Assembly (NCBI GenBank): GCA_934691725.1
Contig: CAKUTF010000009.1
Location: 16,924 to 80,923 of the forward strand
Source of the DNA: an uncultured Fibrobacter sp.
Lineage (GTDB): Bacteria > Fibrobacterota > Fibrobacteria > Fibrobacterales > Fibrobacteraceae
DNA: 64,000 nucleotides
Direction of reading: 5' to 3'
Shown: positions 8,398 to 17,702 of the stretch, one piece after another
Layout of the letters: every line of letters begins with the position of its first letter
Numbering within the stretch: the first letter of the stretch is position 1
Notes under the pieces: model-generated
Database searches by the model: none
Seen by the model: the letters and a program-made list of their open reading frames with translations, nothing else
Told to the model about the DNA's origin: nothing
Position numbers and translations under genes: made by a program

Positions 8398-9810
8398 ATG
8401 ACCAAGAACGAACTCATCGCTAGGCTCAAGGCCATCGAATGGGATGACTTTGAAGCAAAGGAAGCCGCCACGGAACTTCCCAAAAACATCTGGGAAAGTG
8501 TCAGCGCGTTTTCCAACACATCCGGCGGATGGATTGTTCTTGGAGTAAAACAAACCGGAAACAAGTTTGAAATTAGCGGGGTCCAAAACGGCGAAAAAAT
8601 CGAATCGGACTTTTTTGACTGTATCCGAGGAAGACAAAAATTAAACCAGCGAATCGTTGTCAAGGCAAAAAAATATCGGGTCGATGGAAAACTTGTTTTG
8701 GCATTTTTCATTCCGTCTTCTCCCATCAAACCGATTTACTTTACATCCGAGCGCAACACGTTCATCAGAACGGGCAGCGGAGATCGCAGAGCGACCGACA
8801 TGGAAATCATGGCCATGTTCCGCGACCAGGCATTCGGCACAAAAAGCGAGCAAATCGTTCCCGATTCGGCCCTAGCCATGCTCAATCAGAATTCTCTAGA
8901 ATCCTATATTGAACAGATCAAGGCTTTCAATCCCGAGTTCCCTTACAGCAATCTGCCCGTTGAAAAGTTTTGCGAAAAAACCGGCATCACCAAAAAAGGC
9001 AAACTGACTTACGGAAGCCTTTTGATGTTCGGAACTCGCGACGAAATCCAATACCATATAAGCAACTTCTGGATAGACATGCTCGAAATTCCGGGCACGG
9101 ACATGGGAACTGCCGAACCGCGCTATACATTCCGAATGCCGGAACAGGAAAATCTCTGGGAGTATTACAACGTTTTTATTCAACGGTTACGAACCCATAT
9201 CGACGCACCGTTCACAGCGGGACCGAACGGTTTTTCCCCGGACGACAATTCCCAGCTTTACGCCTTGCGCGAAGGGCTGGTAAACATGCTCGCCCATGCG
9301 GACTACTTTAGCCCGATGCATTCCACCATTCGCGTATTTACAGATCGAATCGAGTTTCAAAATCCAGGGCGTTTTCCTTTTGATTTAAAGGAGCTTCGTA
9401 CACAAAACCATTCGATGCCGCGGAACCCGACGCTTATCAAGCTTTTCCGCTATGCAAAGCTCTCCGAAAATGCGGGATACGGAATCGACAAGATGCTCTC
9501 GTGGGAAAAGCTGACCCACAGAAAAGTAAAGTTTGAAAGCGATCTGGTTATCTCTACGGTAATCTATAACAAGAATTTGACGAAACCGATAACCGCTCTA
9601 AATGAGCCTCTAAATGAGCCTCTAAAACAGCTGCTAGAAGTAATTCAATTTCAGCCCAAAGCCACCAAAACACTTATCGCTATAAAAATAGGGAAATCTC
9701 GCGCCACAGTGACAAGAATGCTCGCAAAGCTCACCGAACAAGGGCTAATAAGACGAGTTGGTCCTGACAAAAACGGGCATTGGGAAATTGTAAAGGATGG
9801 TTGCAGATGA
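8398..9810 (+). CDS. AlbA_2 (Schlafen-like) domain putative regulator
   Basis: A 470-residue protein with an N-terminal AlbA_2 domain (about residues 5-125, with SNTSGGWIVLGV), a middle HATPase_c_4/RecG-like domain (REGLVNMLAHADYF near 297-310, then NPGRFPF and the SENAGYGIDKM motif), and a C-terminal winged-helix region (about 410-465). Such proteins are often annotated as ATP-dependent DNA helicase RecG-related or as transcription regulators; helicase motifs are absent here. It sits five bases after the aminotransferase gene and overlaps the next start (ATGA), so it is inside the sugar operon and may regulate it. A 12-base direct repeat lies in the linker before the winged helix. Confidence 0.85.
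   Translation: MTKNELIARLKAIEWDDFEAKEAATELPKNIWESVSAFSNTSGGWIVLGVKQTGNKFEISGVQNGEKIESDFFDCIRGRQKLNQRIVVKAKKYRVDGKLVLAFFIPSSPIKPIYFTSERNTFIRTGSGDRRATDMEIMAMFRDQAFGTKSEQIVPDSALAMLNQNSLESYIEQIKAFNPEFPYSNLPVEKFCEKTGITKKGKLTYGSLLMFGTRDEIQYHISNFWIDMLEIPGTDMGTAEPRYTFRMPEQENLWEYYNVFIQRLRTHIDAPFTAGPNGFSPDDNSQLYALREGLVNMLAHADYFSPMHSTIRVFTDRIEFQNPGRFPFDLKELRTQNHSMPRNPTLIKLFRYAKLSENAGYGIDKMLSWEKLTHRKVKFESDLVISTVIYNKNLTKPITALNEPLNEPLKQLLEVIQFQPKATKTLIAIKIGKSRATVTRMLAKLTEQGLIRRVGPDKNGHWEIVKDGCR
9597..9626 (+). repeat. 12-bp in-frame tandem repeat in AlbA_2 gene
   Basis: The unit TCTAAATGAGCC is repeated exactly twice (9597-9608, 9609-9620) and followed by a half copy. It codes for LNEPLNEPL. The unit length is a multiple of three, so copy changes would alter linker length without a frameshift. 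Confidence 0.85.
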
Positions 9811-11012
9811 AAAAACTGATGCTCCTTGGCGGTTCCGCACAACAAGTAGTTGCCATAGAAACAGCAAAAAAATTAGGTCTCTATACAATAATCTGCGACT
9901 ATCTTCCTGATAATCCCGGCCAATTTGTCGCAGATAAATTTTACCAAATAAGTACAACAGATAAGCAAGCCATTCTTAAAATAGCCCTCTATGAAAATAT
10001 AGACGCAATAGTCGCTTACGCATCAGATCCAGCAGCTCCGACAGCGGCTTATGTTGCAGAAAAAATGGGACTGCCAGGAAATCCATACGAAGCCGTGAAA
10101 ACTTTATGCAACAAGGATAAATTCAGAGATTTTCTTGCAAGAAACGGATTCAATACACCAACAGCATGTGGATACAATAACGCATCAGAAGCTCTCAAAG
10201 ACATTAAAAATGGGAAATTTCATTTTCCAATTATAATCAAACCCGTCGACTCTTCTGGCAGTAAAGGCGTCTCTGTTCTAGAAAACGCCTCTAATCACCA
10301 AAATGCCATTGAATACGCTTTTTACTTTTCTCGTCAAAAGCGCATCATCGTTGAAGAATTTATAGAAAGAGCCCATCCGTATCTAATAGGCGGAGACATT
10401 TATGTTTCTGACGGAAAAATCATCCTTTGGGGACTTTTAAATTGCCTTAGAGATTTTAAGGTTAATCCACTAGTTCCTGTCGGGAAAAGCTATCCATTGG
10501 AACTTTCTTTAGAACAAAAACAAATCGTTCGCAAAACTTTACAGGAACTTATCACTGCATTAGGAATTCGTAATAGCGCTATGAATATAGAGCTAATTGT
10601 AGACAAAAATAATCAGGTTTGGCCTATTGATATAGGACCTCGAAACGGCGGCAATATGATTCCTGATCTTCTAGGATATATTTTTAACGTAGATGTGATA
10701 GAAATGACTCTCCGCGGAGCAATTGGAGACACGGAAGTCCCTTTGATTTCAGAAGGAAAGCCTTTCTATGCGACATATAACATACATAGTATTCGAAAAG
10801 GAATTTACGAAAACATCAAATTTGACGACTTCCTAAATCCATACATTATTCAAAAAAAACTTTATAAGAAAAGAGGAGATCTTGTTGAATTTTTCGACAA
10901 TGCAGCCAAAGTCCTTGGAATCGTATTTTTCAAATTTCCATCCAAAGAAATTATGGATTATATTTTGAAAAACATTGATAAATGGATTCATGTAAATCTT
11001 AAACCTGAATGA
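9807..11012 (+). CDS. ATP-grasp ligase 1 of the polysaccharide locus
   Basis: A 401-residue protein with an N-terminal pre-ATP-grasp Rossmann-like domain (LLGGSAQQVVAIETAKKLG), the ATP-binding region IIIKPVDSSGSKGV, the VEEFIE segment, and the metal-binding end IDIGPRNGG. This is the biotin carboxylase/PurK/carboxylate-amine ligase branch, which joins a carboxylate to an amine using ATP with an acyl-phosphate intermediate. The usual metal Glu in the final motif appears as Asp (ID-I-GPR). The start at 9807 overlaps the regulator stop. In this setting an amino-acid to sugar-acid linkage is plausible but inferred. Confidence 0.85.
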   Translation: MKKLMLLGGSAQQVVAIETAKKLGLYTIICDYLPDNPGQFVADKFYQISTTDKQAILKIALYENIDAIVAYASDPAAPTAAYVAEKMGLPGNPYEAVKTLCNKDKFRDFLARNGFNTPTACGYNNASEALKDIKNGKFHFPIIIKPVDSSGSKGVSVLENASNHQNAIEYAFYFSRQKRIIVEEFIERAHPYLIGGDIYVSDGKIILWGLLNCLRDFKVNPLVPVGKSYPLELSLEQKQIVRKTLQELITALGIRNSAMNIELIVDKNNQVWPIDIGPRNGGNMIPDLLGYIFNVDVIEMTLRGAIGDTEVPLISEGKPFYATYNIHSIRKGIYENIKFDDFLNPYIIQKKLYKKRGDLVEFFDNAAKVLGIVFFKFPSKEIMDYILKNIDKWIHVNLKPE

Positions 11013-11029
11013 AAAGCAAGGAGACAATC

Positions 11030-12052
11030 ATGCCCGAAAAAAGAAAAAAAATTATAGTTCTAGGAGCAACCGGAACCTTAGGAACAAATATTACCGTGTA
11101 CCTCAAAAAACTCGGTTATGATGTCATTGCGGTCGGCCACCGCAAGAATGATAACGGATTTTACGAAGAGCAAAACATTCCCTATTTTTCTCTTGATGTT
11201 ACCAATATAAACGACTTCAGTATACTTCCAAAACAAGATGTATTCGCGGTTCTTGATTTTGCAGGAATGCTTCCAGCCGCGATGCAGGGGTACAACGCAA
11301 ACCTGTACATTTCTTCCATTGTGCAAGGAACTTTAAATGTATTAGAATACACCCGTTGTGCTGGGGCCGATCGTATTATTTTTCCACAATCTCTTTTTGA
11401 TGTAAGCTATTTATTTGGAACAAAAGTCCCTATTCCTGCAGACTCTCTACGCAAAGCCCCTCTAACCGGAGACCACGCTGTCTATGTTATTGCGAAAAAC
11501 GCCGCAGTAGATCTCATCGAGCATTACCATACCACCTATGGACTTAAACGCTTTATTCTTCGTCTATCTCGTGTATATACCTATCATCCAAATCCATACA
11601 CATTTCGCAATGGCAAGAAAATTCTTGTTTCCGATAGATTTTTCATTTATCAAGCACTGAAAGGAAATGATTTGGAAATTTGGGGCGATCCATACAAATT
11701 ACTTGAAACCTGCTCCATGCGTGATTTTCTACAAATTGTTGAAAAAAGCCTTCTAGCGAAACACGATGGTGGCATCTACAACATTGGTAGTGGCGGAAGC
11801 ACTCTTGAAGAACGCGTGCGCGCCATAGCGGAAGTCTTTAATCCTGAGGGTAAAAAATCTAAAATTTCTTATGCTCCAGAAAAACCTAGTGCGCGCCAAT
11901 TTGTGTTAGACATCCGCAAAACTATAGATGAACTTGATTATCAACCTAAATGTTCTTGGAAAGACTATCTTCTTGACTTCAAAAAAGAAATGGAAACACA
12001 ACCATTTGCCAAGCTTTGGGGAAAAGAATCTGACTACTATTCAAAAAATTAA
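11030..12052 (+). CDS. NAD-dependent epimerase/dehydratase (extended SDR)
   Basis: A 340-residue extended short-chain dehydrogenase with the N-terminal cofactor loop LGATGTLGTNI and the catalytic pair in YVIAK (YxxxK). The C-terminal region with IYNIGSGGSTLEE is typical of nucleotide-sugar epimerases and reductases. I chose the ATG at 11030 because AAGGAG stands at good spacing before it; an ATG at 11009 overlaps the previous stop but lacks this site. It lies between two ATP-grasp genes. The exact reaction (epimerase, dehydratase or reductase) cannot be fixed from sequence. Confidence 0.85.
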   Translation: MPEKRKKIIVLGATGTLGTNITVYLKKLGYDVIAVGHRKNDNGFYEEQNIPYFSLDVTNINDFSILPKQDVFAVLDFAGMLPAAMQGYNANLYISSIVQGTLNVLEYTRCAGADRIIFPQSLFDVSYLFGTKVPIPADSLRKAPLTGDHAVYVIAKNAAVDLIEHYHTTYGLKRFILRLSRVYTYHPNPYTFRNGKKILVSDRFFIYQALKGNDLEIWGDPYKLLETCSMRDFLQIVEKSLLAKHDGGIYNIGSGGSTLEERVRAIAEVFNPEGKKSKISYAPEKPSARQFVLDIRKTIDELDYQPKCSWKDYLLDFKKEMETQPFAKLWGKESDYYSKN

Positions 12053-12055
12053 TCT

Positions 12056-13165
12056 ATGAAAATCGCAATAATCGGAGCATCTACAGGCCAACAACCTCTT
12101 TGCCGCAAAGCTAAAGAGATGGGACTAGAAACATATTGCTTTGCTTGGGAAAAAGGTGCAATCTGCAAAAACATAGTTGATCATTTTTTCCCAATTTCCA
12201 TTTTTGATACAAATAAAATTGCCTCAATCTGCAAAAGGGAAAATATTGATGGCATCGTTTCCAATGCATCAGAACAGATAGCCTTTGTAACATCAATCCT
12301 TGCCAAAGAATTGAAAAAACCGGGCGTTTCCCCAGAAGTAATAAAAACAATAAAAAACAAAGCCGCAGTCCGAAAGATTTCATCACACATCCCTGAACTA
12401 CGCACAGTTCGGGCACAACTATTTACCGGAGAAAAAGCGGCACCGTTCTATCCTTGCCTAGTAAAACCATGTACAGGTTCTGGCAAGCAAGGCGTCAGCT
12501 TTGTAAAAAACGACACGGATTTCGCAAATGCAATCCAATATGCGAAAAGCGCAGAATCCGACAAAATTCTTATTGAAGAATTTATAGACGGCAATGAAAT
12601 TTCCGTAGAATCACTATCAGCGAAAGGCAAGCATTTTGTTATTCAAATCACAGATAAAGAAAACAGCGGCCCTCCTCATTTCGTAGAGTTGAGTCACCAT
12701 GAACCATCTAGTATCAATCAAAATATAAAACACCGCATTCAAGCAATAATTTCCAAGTTATTATCAGCTGTAAACTATACAGACGGTGCATCCCATATAG
12801 AATTAAAAGTAACAAAGACAGGAGAGATAGCTCTTATAGAAATAAACCCCCGCGGAGGAGGCGACGAAATATCAAATCAACTAGTGACTCTTAGCTCCGG
12901 TACAGACTATCTGAAAGGCATCATCGAAATTGCCTTGGGCATATTTAAAAAACCAACTACACTTCACATTCCACAATATGCAGGTATATATTTTCTATGC
13001 GCACAAACCAAAAATCGGTTAAATTTTTTCAAAAATGCCGATAAAAAATCCTGGCTAGTTGAAAAGAAAATTCTAAACACATCTTTACAAGATGCAACTA
13101 GCAATCGAAACAGAAACGGATATCTTATTTATTGCGCAGATCACAAAATTGGAATCAATGAGTAA
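12056..13165 (+). CDS. ATP-grasp ligase 2 of the polysaccharide locus
   Basis: A 369-residue ATP-grasp protein distinct from the one at 9807-11012. It has a Rossmann-like N-terminal part (IIGASTGQQPLCRKAKEMG), the phosphate-binding region VKPCTGSGKQGVSF, the hinge ILIEEFIDG, and the classical metal-binding motif LIEINPRGGGDEIS. Both active-site metal ligands are present, so it should be active as a carboxylate ligase. It follows the SDR gene by three bases and precedes the GT2 gene by two. The pairing of two ATP-grasp enzymes in one sugar locus suggests two different carboxylate-amine bonds. Confidence 0.85.
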   Translation: MKIAIIGASTGQQPLCRKAKEMGLETYCFAWEKGAICKNIVDHFFPISIFDTNKIASICKRENIDGIVSNASEQIAFVTSILAKELKKPGVSPEVIKTIKNKAAVRKISSHIPELRTVRAQLFTGEKAAPFYPCLVKPCTGSGKQGVSFVKNDTDFANAIQYAKSAESDKILIEEFIDGNEISVESLSAKGKHFVIQITDKENSGPPHFVELSHHEPSSINQNIKHRIQAIISKLLSAVNYTDGASHIELKVTKTGEIALIEINPRGGGDEISNQLVTLSSGTDYLKGIIEIALGIFKKPTTLHIPQYAGIYFLCAQTKNRLNFFKNADKKSWLVEKKILNTSLQDATSNRNRNGYLIYCADHKIGINE

Positions 13166-13167
13166 TT

Positions 13168-14085
13168 ATGAATGATAAAATTCTTGTGAGTGTTATCACT
13201 TTAGCGTTTAATCATGAAAAATATATTCGCCAATGTCTTGACGGGATTGTTTTTCAAAAAACAAATTTTTTATTTGAACTACTTATTCATGACGATGCAT
13301 CTACAGATAATACAGCTAATATTATTCGCGAATACCAAGCAAAATACCCCCAAATACTCAAACCCATTTTTCAAAAAGAAAATCAATATAGCAAAGGGGG
13401 AAACCTAGGCGCTCGATTTATTTATCCGAAAGCAAAAGGAAAATATCTTGCCCTTTGCGAAGGCGACGACTACTGGACAGACCCCAACAAACTGCAGAGG
13501 CAAGTCGATTTTCTGGAAAGCCATCCGAACTATTCCCTATGCGTTCATAAAGCCATTTGCTTTAATGACAGGAAGCAAGCATTTGAATCATGTTTTCCCA
13601 AAATCCACGAAGAAATAGATTTTACAGTAAAAGACATCATTTCTGGTGGTGGCGGTTTTTTCTCTACAAATTCAATGCTTTACAGAGCAGATTGCCAGTC
13701 TTTTGAATCAATCTGGAGTTTATGCCCCGTCGGCGATTATCCTCTAGCCATCAAACTCGCTTTAAAAGGAAAAGTCCGTTATTTCCCTGAAATCATGAGT
13801 TGTTACAGAACATTTGCAAAAGGCTCCTGGTCCGTCCGTACACTATGCGGTAAGGATGCGAAAGAGAAACGGTCTAAGTTTATTAAAGCCATGGATGTTT
13901 TTTTGAATGCTTTGGATAAATTCACACACGATAAATACACAAAAGAGATAAAGAATAAAATTGACTTAAATCACTTCAAGCTTTATTGGGATTTCAAAAT
14001 GTGGAACAAGTTAAAAAAAACAACCCATTACAAACAGCGAACCTTTATAGGAAAAATCAAAGCGTTCATCCATTGTCTAATCTAA
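13168..14085 (+). CDS. Glycosyltransferase family 2
   Basis: A 305-residue GT-A glycosyltransferase. The N terminus SVITLAFNHEKYI, the nucleotide-binding HDDASTDNT and the metal-binding CEGDDYW (DxD equivalent) are all intact. The layout (FEL-LIHDDASTD, WTDPNKLQRQ) is that of the WcaA/capsular GT2 branch that transfers sugars to lipid-linked intermediates. It is the last gene of the plus-strand half. Its TAA overlaps the stop of the convergent pyruvyl transferase gene. Confidence 0.9.
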   Translation: MNDKILVSVITLAFNHEKYIRQCLDGIVFQKTNFLFELLIHDDASTDNTANIIREYQAKYPQILKPIFQKENQYSKGGNLGARFIYPKAKGKYLALCEGDDYWTDPNKLQRQVDFLESHPNYSLCVHKAICFNDRKQAFESCFPKIHEEIDFTVKDIISGGGGFFSTNSMLYRADCQSFESIWSLCPVGDYPLAIKLALKGKVRYFPEIMSCYRTFAKGSWSVRTLCGKDAKEKRSKFIKAMDVFLNALDKFTHDKYTKEIKNKIDLNHFKLYWDFKMWNKLKKTTHYKQRTFIGKIKAFIHCLI

Positions 14086-15257
14086 TTAGTTTTTCCCAAA
14101 CATTTTTGCAAATACAATTTCGAGTCTGTACGAAATTTTTCGAGCAATTCTGTTTCATTGTCGTTTACCTCTGCAGCTTCCCATTGATTGATATTCTCGC
14201 CTTCAATTAAATGATGTTCTGCTCCACATTTAAACAAAAGGTCTGAAATTCTATTATCTTTACCATTCTTTTTTTCAACCACAGAATAAAATTTCTTTTT
14301 GAAATTTAATGCAAATGCAGTTCCATGAAACGATGTTGTCACTATCATCTCGGCATCTCGAAACAATTGGAGAAATTCTATTGGTCCAACATCGTCAAAA
14401 TGTAAAGCGTCTTCCAATGAATAACCATCCTTTAATCCGTTGAGAACTACTAAGCGCAAATGCTTTTTTTTTGACAGCCCCTTAACAAAATCCAATATAC
14501 CTGGATACGGATCATATGCATAGTGCAAGATATAAACAAGAAGATATTTGCCTCTAACTAATCTTTGAGCAGAACAAACAGCAAGCCACTCTTCCCGATT
14601 CAATAATAATGTTGGATCACAAACAACTTCAGGCTTTTTGTCAATAAGGTGAAAAACAATCTGGGCCGAACTCGACTCCCTTACAGACAATGCATTGTAT
14701 AAGTCAAGATATTTTTTAAAAACCACCTCATCCCTTTGCGAGATTTTTCGACATGAAAAACTCGACGCATAGCTGCATTTAATTTTATCTTTTGCAACAA
14801 AACCCAACAAAAAATTTGAATCGCCCACCATAAACTTGGGATTCCATACCTGATCACTTCCTGTTATATATATATCGTATTGTGGCGGAGCAATTGACAA
14901 AGACTGAATTGTTCGATAAGGCGAAGACAATTTAAAATAATTTTTATAAAATTTTCTAAATTTCCATTGTTGATGAAATCGTCGAATTGCTTGTTGAGCT
15001 TTTTTTTCTTTTAACTTCCATGGAAGTTTTAGTAAAAAACATCCAATCAAATAAAACAAAAACAGGCGAACAATACTCTTCTCAGGAAAGAAACGAATTC
15101 CCATTCTTTTACAATGTTCTGCATTCGGGTAAGAATAATCAATCAGTTCTGCAAAAAAGCCCATCGATTCAACTTTTTTTAACAACGCATAAGCTTGTAA
15201 AGCCGAGCCGAAATTTAAAACTTTGTGCATTGTAAGAATGCCGACTTTTTTCTTCAT
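14082..15257 (-). CDS. Polysaccharide pyruvyl transferase family protein
   Basis: A 391-residue protein with the N-terminal GILTMHKVLNFGSALQAYALL typical of the CsaB/pyruvyl-transferase superfamily, followed by ITGSDQVWNP and the TTSFHGTAFAL block near the C terminus. Known members move pyruvate from phosphoenolpyruvate to a sugar hydroxyl, giving a charged ketal. Its ATG overlaps the stop of the FrhB-like gene, which makes the common pyruvyl transferase/FrhB-like pair. The family also includes proteins whose donor is untested, so the ketal is an inference. Confidence 0.85.
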   Translation of the reverse strand: MKKKVGILTMHKVLNFGSALQAYALLKKVESMGFFAELIDYSYPNAEHCKRMGIRFFPEKSIVRLFLFYLIGCFLLKLPWKLKEKKAQQAIRRFHQQWKFRKFYKNYFKLSSPYRTIQSLSIAPPQYDIYITGSDQVWNPKFMVGDSNFLLGFVAKDKIKCSYASSFSCRKISQRDEVVFKKYLDLYNALSVRESSSAQIVFHLIDKKPEVVCDPTLLLNREEWLAVCSAQRLVRGKYLLVYILHYAYDPYPGILDFVKGLSKKKHLRLVVLNGLKDGYSLEDALHFDDVGPIEFLQLFRDAEMIVTTSFHGTAFALNFKKKFYSVVEKKNGKDNRISDLLFKCGAEHHLIEGENINQWEAAEVNDNETELLEKFRTDSKLYLQKCLGKTN

Positions 15258-16456
15258 TTTGCAATCGCTCTTAAAAATTTTTTCAATTCATTCCTTATTT
15301 TTTTAGGAACAATTTTTCGACGAAAGTGGCGAATATAATACATAACAGGACTTTCACAATACAAATATATTCTTTTCAATTTTTCAAAAGGTAAATCTAT
15401 ATTCGCATAAATTTCATCTCGGACAGGTTTAAACTCAGATGGATGATATAAATTGCCATTTCCCAAACACACCGCATCTAAATCCATTGGAATAATTTTG
15501 GCATTTGTTTTTATTTCCTTGAGCAAAGCCATTCCTCTTGACGTATTGACCAACAATATAGACATTCCCTTTTTCTCGTCCATTTTCAGCGAGGAAGGTT
15601 CATGATAAAATCCCCAAAAATCACCAATTGTAAAATCACCTATTCGCTTTAAATTGGCAAACCGACATGAATAGCAAGATTTTCGAAAAGTTTCACCTCG
15701 CAAAAAACTAGAATAGTAAGGATCACAGGATGGATTTACAACATAATCCTTTCCTCCACAACGGTATTCTCCCATAATTTTCCAACCAAATCTTTTTTTA
15801 TTTCGAAATGTAAAGTTTTCTACCTTTGACTTTCTTTTTTTACCAAGCCACAAAAGATACTTTTGAAACAACTTTTGGCTGGGAGTTCCATGGCAAACCA
15901 GATCAATGGTCCATAGCAAGTTTGTCGTCTTCCCCAAAAAAGATTTTAATCCCGCAACTTGGCAAGGAGTTCCGGAAAAAAGAACAGGACGTCCATTATC
16001 CAAAAGCCCTTTAATTTTTTTAAATGAATCTTTTAAATCACTCGACACATATTTTGATCCTTGCAATTTAAATAAATCCATTGGTTCTAAAATCATCGAA
16101 TGACAGACAAACAAAGCATCATCGAATGCAGCACCAAAAACAGCCCCACCCTGTTTCAAAATAATGCGGGCAATTGTAGCAAACGCACCGCCAGACGAGC
16201 TAAGCATCAAACTATCCCCATCAGCGTCCTGCAAAACTCCAGAAAAAATAGGCAAAGATCCTTTTTCTGAGTAGTTTTTTACAGGGCAACATTTTACACA
16301 GACGCCACAACCAATACATTTTTGAGAATCAACCACCGGAAACAGAAATCCTTCTCGATCATATTTCATTTCAATACTATTCTTCGGGCAACTATTTGCA
16401 CATGCGCCACATCCACAACAATCTTTTTTTGCAATGACCTTATTTACCGCAAGCAT
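15254..16456 (-). CDS. FrhB-like (F420 hydrogenase beta) Fe-S protein
   Basis: A 400-residue protein with two ferredoxin-type 4Fe-4S motifs at the N terminus (CCGCGACANSCP and CIGCGVCVKCCP), then the FrhB N and C domains (SSGGAFATIA, FSGTPCQVAGLKSFLG, DLVCHGTPS, and the Cys-rich SCYSCRF). In methanogens the homologue moves electrons to F420, but bacterial homologues in sugar loci, usually next to pyruvyl transferases as here, have no settled role; a flavin-dependent redox step on a sugar is the usual guess. It overlaps the Wzy gene end by 17 bases. Confidence 0.85.
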   Translation of the reverse strand: MLAVNKVIAKKDCCGCGACANSCPKNSIEMKYDREGFLFPVVDSQKCIGCGVCVKCCPVKNYSEKGSLPIFSGVLQDADGDSLMLSSSGGAFATIARIILKQGGAVFGAAFDDALFVCHSMILEPMDLFKLQGSKYVSSDLKDSFKKIKGLLDNGRPVLFSGTPCQVAGLKSFLGKTTNLLWTIDLVCHGTPSQKLFQKYLLWLGKKRKSKVENFTFRNKKRFGWKIMGEYRCGGKDYVVNPSCDPYYSSFLRGETFRKSCYSCRFANLKRIGDFTIGDFWGFYHEPSSLKMDEKKGMSILLVNTSRGMALLKEIKTNAKIIPMDLDAVCLGNGNLYHPSEFKPVRDEIYANIDLPFEKLKRIYLYCESPVMYYIRHFRRKIVPKKIRNELKKFLRAIAK

Positions 16457-17702
16457 TTGAAACCCCTTCTGGTTTTAAAAATAATTCATCATACTTTATC
16501 AAAATAATAGAAAACAGGAATAAAACCGACATTTCAATTCCTATTACAGTCGATAAAGTTTTTCCCGCTAAAAACGCAAGCGGAATAAATATCCAAAAAA
16601 AATTCCTCTTGCATAGAACAATTATAGAATTCAATATACATGAAAAATAAGCAAAAGCACCTACGGCACCAAAATCAACCAGCAACTGGAACCAAATACT
16701 TTCCGCGCCATAAATATCTTTATCGACTTCCTGGACATAATGCCAAATAAAGCCTGAACCATTTCCCCAAATAGGTGATTTTGCCCAATAAAACAAACTT
16801 ATCAAAAACTGTTCCTGTCTCATACTAGAAGTGCTGCCGCTAACAGCCGTTTGATCTGTATTGATAAAAGAATCTAAAATTTCTAGCAAAAAAGGCGCCA
16901 TAAAAACAAACGCAATTAAAGCTACACAGATTTTCAATAATACATTTCCCGATAAGATAAATTCTTTTATAATAATCCCACACAAAGCCACAAAAGACGC
17001 CGCTATAACGGAACGGGTGCCAGAAATTAAAAAACCAATAAAACATAGAGCAAACAGCAAGAGCTTCGGAAAATCATTGCAAATTTTATATTTTCTATCA
17101 AACCAATAAAAAGTTCCCAAAACAAGTCCAAAAATCATTCCTGTTGGTGCAGGGGTAGAAAGGAACGATTGACATCTTTTTATGCCAAATCGAACTTTAT
17201 CATAATCCAATACGCTAACATTGCCTAGTCCTGATGAAATAAAAAACTTAATGACAGGATTTGACGAGGTTACCAATTCAAATAAAGCGTAACACCCTAA
17301 TACAATCGTAAAAAACATTACCGCGTGTACTACAAAAGAAAGGTCCTCCTTATCCTTAATACAAAGCCACACAATAATGGGGTAAATATAAAATGAATTA
17401 AAACTCAATGTAGCCGTTGGCCAATGAGGTTCTATAAACAAATTAGTTCCTACAACAGACAGTAACATAAAAAACGAACCTACATAAAAAGGATAGGAAC
17501 GTGCAAACTTCCGAAATTCAGCGAACAGATGAAAAGGGGCCAACGCAGTTATTAATGCGGCAACGACATCAAAACAAGAAAACGGTGTTTGCGGGAATAC
17601 AAACATCAACAGAAGCAAATGGAAAGGCACGAACAACAAAACTGTTCGCCGATAGTTCAATAATAGCAGGACAAAAAACAAAAATGTGATTATGTATGGC
17701 AT
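16440..17702 (-). CDS. wzy: O-antigen/capsule polymerase, Wzy-like
   Basis: A 420-residue membrane protein with about 10-12 predicted helices and a large extracytoplasmic loop around residues 300-360, the usual plan of Wzy/WaaL-type polymerases. The sequence is very AT-rich and poorly conserved, as is normal for Wzy. It is expected to join lipid-linked repeat units in the periplasm after flipping by the Wzx at 5844-7286. Assignment rests on topology and context; an O-antigen ligase is the main alternative. Confidence 0.75.
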   Translation of the reverse strand: MPYIITFLFFVLLLLNYRRTVLLFVPFHLLLLMFVFPQTPFSCFDVVAALITALAPFHLFAEFRKFARSYPFYVGSFFMLLSVVGTNLFIEPHWPTATLSFNSFYIYPIIVWLCIKDKEDLSFVVHAVMFFTIVLGCYALFELVTSSNPVIKFFISSGLGNVSVLDYDKVRFGIKRCQSFLSTPAPTGMIFGLVLGTFYWFDRKYKICNDFPKLLLFALCFIGFLISGTRSVIAASFVALCGIIIKEFILSGNVLLKICVALIAFVFMAPFLLEILDSFINTDQTAVSGSTSSMRQEQFLISLFYWAKSPIWGNGSGFIWHYVQEVDKDIYGAESIWFQLLVDFGAVGAFAYFSCILNSIIVLCKRNFFWIFIPLAFLAGKTLSTVIGIEMSVLFLFSIILIKYDELFLKPEGVSNACGK

